Translations under genes and position numbers: made by a program | Notes under the pieces: generated by a model | The model's database searches: none | Seen by the model: only the letters and a program-made list of their open reading frames with translations | What the model was told of the DNA's origin: nothing | In this document: piece after piece, positions 6,744 to 10,967 of the stretch | How the letters are laid out: every line of letters starts with the position of its first letter | Position numbering within the stretch: the first letter of the stretch is position 1 | Origin: SLRI01 sp964576715 | GTDB lineage: Bacteria; Pseudomonadota; Alphaproteobacteria; Geminicoccales; Geminicoccaceae | DNA: 10,967 nucleotides | Assembly (NCBI GenBank): GCA_964576715.1 | Contig: CAZNWE010000109.1 | Coordinates: 1 to 10,967 of the forward strand | Direction: 5' to 3'

Positions 6744-7715
6744 ATGGCCGGGTTGACCCTTGCCGACATCTATGAAGCTCGCGCGCGCCTCGCCGGAATC
6801 GTGCGGCGCACGCCGCTCGCGGCGTCGCCCGGGCTGGCGGCAGCGGCGGCGGGCGAGGTGCGGCTCAAGCTCGAGTGCTGGCAGGCGACCGGGTCGTTCA
6901 AGCTCAGGGGGGCGTTGAGCCGGCTGGCAGCACTGGGCGAGGCCGAGCGGGCGCGGGGCGTGATCGCGGTCTCGACCGGCAATCACGGCCGGGCGGTGGC
7001 GTTCGCGGCACGCCGCCTGGGCATGCCGGCGGTGGTTTGCGTCTCCACCCTGGTGCCGGCGCACAAGGTCAGGGCGATCGCCGAGCTCGGCGCCGAGGTG
7101 GTGGTCGAGGGGGCGAGCCAGGACGCCGCCGAGCTGGTGGCGGCCCGGCTGGCCGCGGATCGGGGCCTGTTGCCCGTCTCGCCGTTCGACGATCCCCTGG
7201 TGATCGCCGGTCAGGGCACCATCGGGCTCGAGCTCGTCGAGGACTGGGCGGCACTCGATACCTGCGTCGTCCCGCTCTCCGGCGGCGGGCTGCTCGGTGG
7301 CATCGCCTTGGCGCTGAAGACCGTGAACCCTGCGATCCGGACGATCGGGGTGACGATGGAGCGGGGGGCGGCGATGCACGCCAGCCTGCGGGTCGGGCGG
7401 CCGGTCGAGGTGGTCGAGGTGGCGAGCCTCGCCGACAGCCTGGGCGGCGGCATCGGCGCCACCAACGCCTGGACCTTCGACCTCTGCCGGCGGCTGGTCG
7501 ACGAGACGGTGCTGGTCAGCGAGGCGGAGATCGCGGCGGCGATGCGCCGGCTGCTGCTCGAGGAGCGGCTGGTGGCCGAGGGGGGTGCGGCGGTCGGGGT
7601 GGCGGCGCTGCTCGCCGGCAAGCTCGACCTCGCCGGCCGCCGTGTCGCGATCGTGGTCAGCGGGCAGAATGTCGACATGCGCCGGCTCCTGGCGATTGCC
7701 GCGGATCATGGCTAG
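6744..7715 (+). CDS. eutB: EutB-type PLP-dependent threonine/hydroxyectoine dehydratase
   Basis: A 323-aa fold-type II PLP enzyme. The PLP lysine is K53 in TGSFKLRGA. The cofactor loop STGNHGR is at 77-83 and the phosphate-binding glycine loop SGGGLLGG at 179-186. Several stretches match hydroxyectoine-utilisation dehydratase EutB better than biosynthetic IlvA: STGNHGRAVAFAARRLG, the PFDDP..IAGQGT stretch (148-159), MERGAAMHAS (205-214), SLADSLGGGIG (228-238) and the ending VSGQNVDM (306-312). The regulatory C-terminal ACT domains of IlvA are absent, as expected. EutB is thought to act in the conversion of hydroxyectoine toward ectoine, usually beside eutC. Here no eutC, ectoine hydrolase or transporter is visible, so the true substrate could be another hydroxy-amino acid such as threonine or serine. 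The start is ATG 6744, with a weak GGGA upstream. The stop abuts the deacylase gene through a duplicated 16-bp segment, suggesting co-transcription. Confidence 0.75.
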   Translation: MAGLTLADIYEARARLAGIVRRTPLAASPGLAAAAAGEVRLKLECWQATGSFKLRGALSRLAALGEAERARGVIAVSTGNHGRAVAFAARRLGMPAVVCVSTLVPAHKVRAIAELGAEVVVEGASQDAAELVAARLAADRGLLPVSPFDDPLVIAGQGTIGLELVEDWAALDTCVVPLSGGGLLGGIALALKTVNPAIRTIGVTMERGAAMHASLRVGRPVEVVEVASLADSLGGGIGATNAWTFDLCRRLVDETVLVSEAEIAAAMRRLLLEERLVAEGGAAVGVAALLAGKLDLAGRRVAIVVSGQNVDMRRLLAIAADHG

Positions 7716-7747
7716 AGAACGTCATGGCTAGAGAACGTCATGGCTAG
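7707..7747 (+). repeat. 16-bp tandem duplication across the eutB stop / ybaK start
   Basis: CATGGCTAGAGAACGT occurs at 7707-7722 and 7723-7738, and its first nine bases recur at 7739-7747. Each copy holds both a TAG (used as the eutB stop in copy 1) and an ATG. Because 16 is not a multiple of three, the first two ATGs (7708, 7724) open only a 7-codon frame, MARERHG followed by TAG. The third ATG (7740) starts the deacylase gene. Confidence 0.95.
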
Positions 7748-8219
7748 GGGCACGCCGGCGATTGGCGCCCTCGAGCGGGCCAAGCTGGGCTTCACCGTGC
7801 ACGAGTACGACTTCGCCGCGGTGCCCGGGCAGCTCGGCCGACTGGCGGCTGTGGCCTTGGGCGTCGAGCCGGCGCGGGTGCTCAAGACGCTGGTGGCGGC
7901 GATCGACGAGCGCGAGCTCGTGGTGGCGATCGTCGCGGTCGACCGCGAGCTCGACCTCAAGGCGCTGGCCCGGGCCGCTGGCGGCAAGCGTGCCGTCATG
8001 GCCGAGCCGGCGGCGGCGATGCGGGCCACCGGCTACGTCAAGGGCGGGATCAGCCCGCTCGGCCAAAAGCGGCCGCATCGCACCTTTCTCGATGCGGCCG
8101 CCCTCAAGCACGCCACGATCATCGTCAATGGCGGCAGACGCGGCCTCCAGCTCGAGCTGGCACCGGCCGACCTGCTGCAGGCGACGGCCGGGACCGCGGC
8201 CGCGATCGCCCGAGATTGA
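7740..8219 (+). CDS. ybaK: YbaK/EbsC-family aminoacyl-tRNA deacylase
   Basis: A 159-aa cytoplasmic protein of the YbaK/EbsC family. These enzymes hydrolyse mischarged tRNAs in trans, classically Cys-tRNA(Pro) made by prolyl-tRNA synthetase. The family pattern is clear: TPAI..LE..K..F..HEYD near the N terminus, VLKTLVAA at 47-54 with the conserved lysine K49, YVKGGISPLGQK at 99-110 and VNGGRRGLQLELAPADL at 129-145. Length is normal for the family. The start is ATG 7740 in the last, partial copy of the 16-bp duplication. Upstream only AGAGAA resembles a ribosome site, so translation may depend on reinitiation after the dehydratase stop 24 nt earlier. Relatives with other substrate choice (ProX, INS-type) share the same motifs, so exact tRNA specificity is uncertain. 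Confidence 0.88.
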   Translation: MARGTPAIGALERAKLGFTVHEYDFAAVPGQLGRLAAVALGVEPARVLKTLVAAIDERELVVAIVAVDRELDLKALARAAGGKRAVMAEPAAAMRATGYVKGGISPLGQKRPHRTFLDAAALKHATIIVNGGRRGLQLELAPADLLQATAGTAAAIARD

Positions 8220-8406
8220 AGCCTCCGGCAGCCACCGACCGCGGCCGACCGGGCACTATTCCGCAACTTTGGCGCAGAAGCACGGTTGTCTCCGGCCGGC
8301 TGTTCGCTGCATGATGCCTGTCAGCGTGGATCGGTCGGCGTCGTGCGGCCGGTCGACAGATGAAAGACGTCGCAACAACACGCCTCGGTCGAGGGGGAAA
8401 CAGCGG
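8220..8406 (+). other. 187-nt leader/spacer before the mutase operon
   Basis: No gene is seen. This gap probably carries the promoter of the mutAB operon. The best by-eye pair is TTGTCT (8286-8291) and CATGAT (8310-8315) with an 18-nt spacer, which is weak. A GGGGGA run directly before the start codon region, about 8 nt from ATG 8407, is a good ribosome site. I see no cobalamin riboswitch; the gap is short and lacks a recognisable B12 box. Confidence 0.35.
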
Positions 8407-10332
8407 ATGAGCGCACCCGACGATCACTTCGCCCTGGCTGCCGGCTTCGCCCCGGCCGACGAGGCGGCCTGGCTGGCCTTGGTCGACAAAGCGCTCAAGG
8501 GTGCTCCTTTCGACAAGCTGGTTTCGAAGACCGCCGACGGGATTCGCATCGAGCCGCTCTACCGGGGGCCGGTGGTGGATGTCGGGCTGCCCGGAGCGGC
8601 ACCCTTCTGGCGCGGGGCCACGGCCGCCGGCGCGTCGCTCGCCGGCTGGGATGTCCGTCAGCGGCACGAGCATCCGGATCCGCAGGTGGCCAACGCCGCC
8701 ATTCTCGACGATCTCGAGCATGGCGCGCGGTCGATCGTCCTTCGCCTCGATACCGCCTACGCCCAGGGCGACGACGAGCCGGACGGGGTGATGGCCTATG
8801 ACGCGGCCGGGCTCGCCGCCGTGCTCGACAACGTCATGCTGGACATGGCCCCGGTTCGGCTGGACGCTCCCGGCCGCGGCATCGAGGCGGCCGAAGCGCT
8901 GCTGGCATTGTTGACCGAGCGCGGTGCCGACCCGGCGACCATCAGCGGCGATCTCGGCCTCGACCCGATCGGTGCCGTGGCCCTCGGGCGGGCCGCAGCC
9001 GAGGACGCGATGGCTCCGGTCACCGCCTTGCTCCACCGGCTGACCGGCAGCTGGCCCGGGCTCGGCCTGCTGCATGTCGACGGCGAGCTCTACCACGCCG
9101 CCGGGGCCAGCGAGGCGCAGGAGCTGGCGGCCGCCATCGCCACCGGCATCGCCTACCTGCGCGGCGCCGACGATGCCGGCCTCGAGCCGGCGTTCATCGC
9201 CCCGCGCATCGGCTTTACCCTGGCTGCCGACGCCGACCTCTTTCTCACCGTCGCCAAGTGCCGGGCGGCGCGCCGGCTCTGGGCCGAGGTGACGGCGGCC
9301 TGCGGCCTGCCCGACCAGCCCATGCGGCTCGAGCTCAAGACGGCGTCGCGGATGATGGCCAGGCGCGACCCGCACGTGAACATCCTGCGCACCACTGCCG
9401 CCTGCTTCGCCGCGGTGATCGGCGGGGCCGAGGCGATCACCGTCCTGCCGTTCGACGCGGCGACGCACGAGGGCGACCGGGTCGGCCGGCGGATCGCCCG
9501 CAACATCCAGCTGATCCTGATGGAGGAGAGCCAGCTGCACCAGGTGATCGATCCCGCCGGCGGCAGCTACCACATCGAGGCATTGTCGGCCGCCCTCGCG
9601 GAGACGGCCTGGCCCATCGTGCAGGCGATCGAGGGCGAGGGCGGCATGCTCGGCGCGCTGCGCCAGGGGGTGGTGCAGGACGCCATCGCGGGAACCTACA
9701 TGGCGCGGCTGTCGGACCTGGCGCATCGGCGCCTGCCGATCACCGGGGTCAGCAGCTTTCCCAATCTGGACGAGAAGCCGCTCGAGCACCAACCGGTCGA
9801 CCTGCCCAGGCTGATGGCCGAGGCCGGGGCGGTGCTCGGCGGTCGGCAGCGGCCGCCAGCGGTCGCCGCGGTGCTGCATCCGATGCGCGATGCCCAGGGC
9901 TTCGAGCGGCTGCGCGACCTTTCCGACGTGGCGCTCGGCGAGGGCGGGGCGCGACCCCGGGTGTTCGTCGTCGGCCTCGGGCCCCTTGCCCGGCATGCGA
10001 GCGAGCTCTCGATGGTGCAGAATGCCTTCGCGGCCGGCGGCATCGAGACAGCGACCGCGCCCCTGGATGCGGACGCGGCGAGCATCGCCGCCGCCTTTGC
10101 CGAGGCCGGGACCGACATCGCCTGCCTGTGCGGCATCGATCGCAAGGCGCCGGACGAGGCGGCACCGATCGTCGAGGCCCTGCTCGCCGCAGGGGCGAGC
10201 GCGGTCTACGCCGGCGGCCGGCCGGACAAGGCGCTCCAGGCCATGGGCATCGACAGCTTCATCCACCCGGGCGTCAACCTCGTGGGCCTGCTCGAGGACG
10301 TCCAGTCGCTCTTGATGGGAGAAGCGGCATGA
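8407..10332 (+). CDS. mutA: methylmalonyl-CoA mutase small (beta) subunit
   Basis: A 641-aa protein homologous to the mutase small subunit, which pairs with the catalytic large subunit for the interconversion of (R)-methylmalonyl-CoA and succinyl-CoA. The TIM-barrel region covers about 30-480, with IEPLYRG near 48, KTASRMMARRDPHVNILRTT (about residues 311-330) and MEESQLHQVIDPAGGSYHIE (about 372-391). A B12-binding-like domain occupies about 516-641 (PRVFVVGLGPLARHASE). It lacks the D-x-H-x-x-G cobalt-ligand motif, as expected for the non-catalytic subunit. The open frame continues 215 codons upstream through the antiparallel frame of the deacylase gene, but homology begins at ATG 8407, preceded by GGGGGA. 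Its stop overlaps the mutB start as ATGA, indicating translational coupling that would help equal subunit production. Large antisense open frames beneath it are GC-codon shadows. Confidence 0.95.
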   Translation: MSAPDDHFALAAGFAPADEAAWLALVDKALKGAPFDKLVSKTADGIRIEPLYRGPVVDVGLPGAAPFWRGATAAGASLAGWDVRQRHEHPDPQVANAAILDDLEHGARSIVLRLDTAYAQGDDEPDGVMAYDAAGLAAVLDNVMLDMAPVRLDAPGRGIEAAEALLALLTERGADPATISGDLGLDPIGAVALGRAAAEDAMAPVTALLHRLTGSWPGLGLLHVDGELYHAAGASEAQELAAAIATGIAYLRGADDAGLEPAFIAPRIGFTLAADADLFLTVAKCRAARRLWAEVTAACGLPDQPMRLELKTASRMMARRDPHVNILRTTAACFAAVIGGAEAITVLPFDAATHEGDRVGRRIARNIQLILMEESQLHQVIDPAGGSYHIEALSAALAETAWPIVQAIEGEGGMLGALRQGVVQDAIAGTYMARLSDLAHRRLPITGVSSFPNLDEKPLEHQPVDLPRLMAEAGAVLGGRQRPPAVAAVLHPMRDAQGFERLRDLSDVALGEGGARPRVFVVGLGPLARHASELSMVQNAFAAGGIETATAPLDADAASIAAAFAEAGTDIACLCGIDRKAPDEAAPIVEALLAAGASAVYAGGRPDKALQAMGIDSFIHPGVNLVGLLEDVQSLLMGEAA

Positions 10333-10967
10333 GCCGGATACCGAACTTCGCCAGCCACCCGCTCGACCCGCGGCCGCGACCGGCACCGTTCGACTGGGAG
10401 GCGACCTTCACCAGCCAGACCGGGCACAGTTCCGAGGCCGCGGCCTGGACGGCGCCCGAGGCGATCGACGTCAGGCCGCTCTACGGGCCCGACGACATGG
10501 ACCCGATCGATTTCCTCGACAGCTATCCGGGCCTGCCGCCCTATCCCCGCGGCCCCTATCCGACGATGTATGTCGGCCAGCCCTGGACCATCCGCCAATA
10601 TGCCGGGTTCTCGACCGCCGCAGCCTCGAATGCGTTCTACCGCCGCAATCTGCAGGCCGGGCAGAAGGGGCTGTCGATCGCCTTCGATCTGGCCACGCAC
10701 CGCGGCTATGACAGCGACCACCCGCGGGTCGCGGGCGATGTCGGCATGGCCGGGGTGGCGATCGATTCGATCCTCGACATGCGTCAGCTCTTCGACGGCA
10801 TCCCGTTGGACCACATGTCCGTCTCGATGACCATGAACGGTGCCGTCCTGCCGGTCCTGGCCCTTTATATCGTCGCTGGCGAGGAGCAGGGGGTAGCGCC
10901 GGAGAAGCTCTCCGGGACCATCCAGAACGACATCCTCAAGGAGTTCATGGTCCGCAACACCTATATC
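10329..10967 (+). CDS. mutB: methylmalonyl-CoA mutase large (alpha) subunit, partial (5' end only)
   Basis: The first 213 codons are present; the gene leaves the window at its right edge without a stop. The family's full length is roughly 710-730 aa. Highly conserved substrate-barrel stretches are visible: PYPRGPYPTMY (71-81), WTIRQYAGFST (86-96), which contains the tyrosine (Y91) corresponding to the active-site tyrosine Y89 of the Propionibacterium enzyme, GQKGLSIAFDLATHRGYDSD (111-130), GDVGMAGVAIDS (136-147), MSVSMTMNGAVLPVLA (163-178) and GTIQNDILKEFMVRNTYI (196-213). The cobalamin domain with its D-x-H-x-x-G motif lies beyond the edge. The start ATG overlaps the mutA stop by ATGA. The enzyme acts in the cytoplasm with adenosylcobalamin. 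A MeaB-type GTPase chaperone or epimerase is often nearby but is not in this window. Confidence 0.97.
   Translation, partial: MSRIPNFASHPLDPRPRPAPFDWEATFTSQTGHSSEAAAWTAPEAIDVRPLYGPDDMDPIDFLDSYPGLPPYPRGPYPTMYVGQPWTIRQYAGFSTAAASNAFYRRNLQAGQKGLSIAFDLATHRGYDSDHPRVAGDVGMAGVAIDSILDMRQLFDGIPLDHMSVSMTMNGAVLPVLALYIVAGEEQGVAPEKLSGTIQNDILKEFMVRNTYI

Noticed and set aside
6585..7709. 374-codon minus-strand frame under the dehydratase gene
   Set aside because: It is antisense to the PLP-enzyme motifs, with a Gln/His/Arg-rich low-complexity translation and no domain.
8256..8285. Imperfect GCAA/TTGG-type dyad around 8262-8275 as an operator for a propionate regulator
   Set aside because: The half-sites match poorly and I cannot confirm any regulator consensus by eye. 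Likely chance.
8125..10386. 753-codon open frame on the minus strand under mutA
   Set aside because: It is antisense to a clearly conserved mutase subunit. The translation is low-complexity, rich in Arg, Gly, His and Ala, with no recognisable domain. Such frames arise in GC-rich DNA from codon bias.

Overview
The window is very GC-rich and densely packed. Its protein families (class III cyclase fused to a TolB-like/TPR region, YHS exported protein, EutB-like dehydratase, two-subunit methylmalonyl-CoA mutase) and codon usage fit a free-living alphaproteobacterium, most likely of the Rhodospirillales/Geminicoccales kind. That placement is inference from gene style; no marker gene is present. 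No tRNA, rRNA, CRISPR array, insertion sequence or phage gene was found.

Left part (1-3990). A small exported YHS-domain protein (minus) is divergent from a 638-aa membrane-anchored adenylate/guanylate cyclase with TolB-like and TPR regions (plus, TTG start). Facing the cyclase is a minus-strand pair: a Tam41-like nucleotidyltransferase and, 3 nt upstream of it, the C-terminal third of a diacylglycerol kinase. At about 3601-3608 the kinase homology stops abruptly. The plus strand from there to 3889 is the C-terminal 93 codons of a second copy of the cyclase/TPR gene, with one in-frame TAA and a lost stop codon. This is best read as a deletion scar joining the 3' ends of two genes. The nucleotidyltransferase also looks internally shortened, so the whole lipid-kinase/CDP-DAG pair seems to be decaying.

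Middle part (3993-6743). A 778-aa MscS-family channel (minus) has a large periplasmic N-terminal region. Its signal peptide is encoded over a hexanucleotide repeat. A 414-nt gene-free gap follows, holding four copies of a 17-bp tandem repeat and a small hairpin.

Right part (6744-10967). All genes are on the plus strand: an EutB-type PLP dehydratase, then a YbaK/EbsC-family aminoacyl-tRNA deacylase, with a 16-bp tandem duplication exactly across the stop/start junction. After a 187-nt gap comes the methylmalonyl-CoA mutase operon, small subunit mutA overlapping (ATGA) large subunit mutB, which runs off the right edge. The mutase pair interconverts methylmalonyl-CoA and succinyl-CoA, feeding propionyl-CoA carbon into the TCA cycle or the reverse. 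I see no convincing undescribed multi-gene system. The most informative item is the double-truncation junction near 3605.
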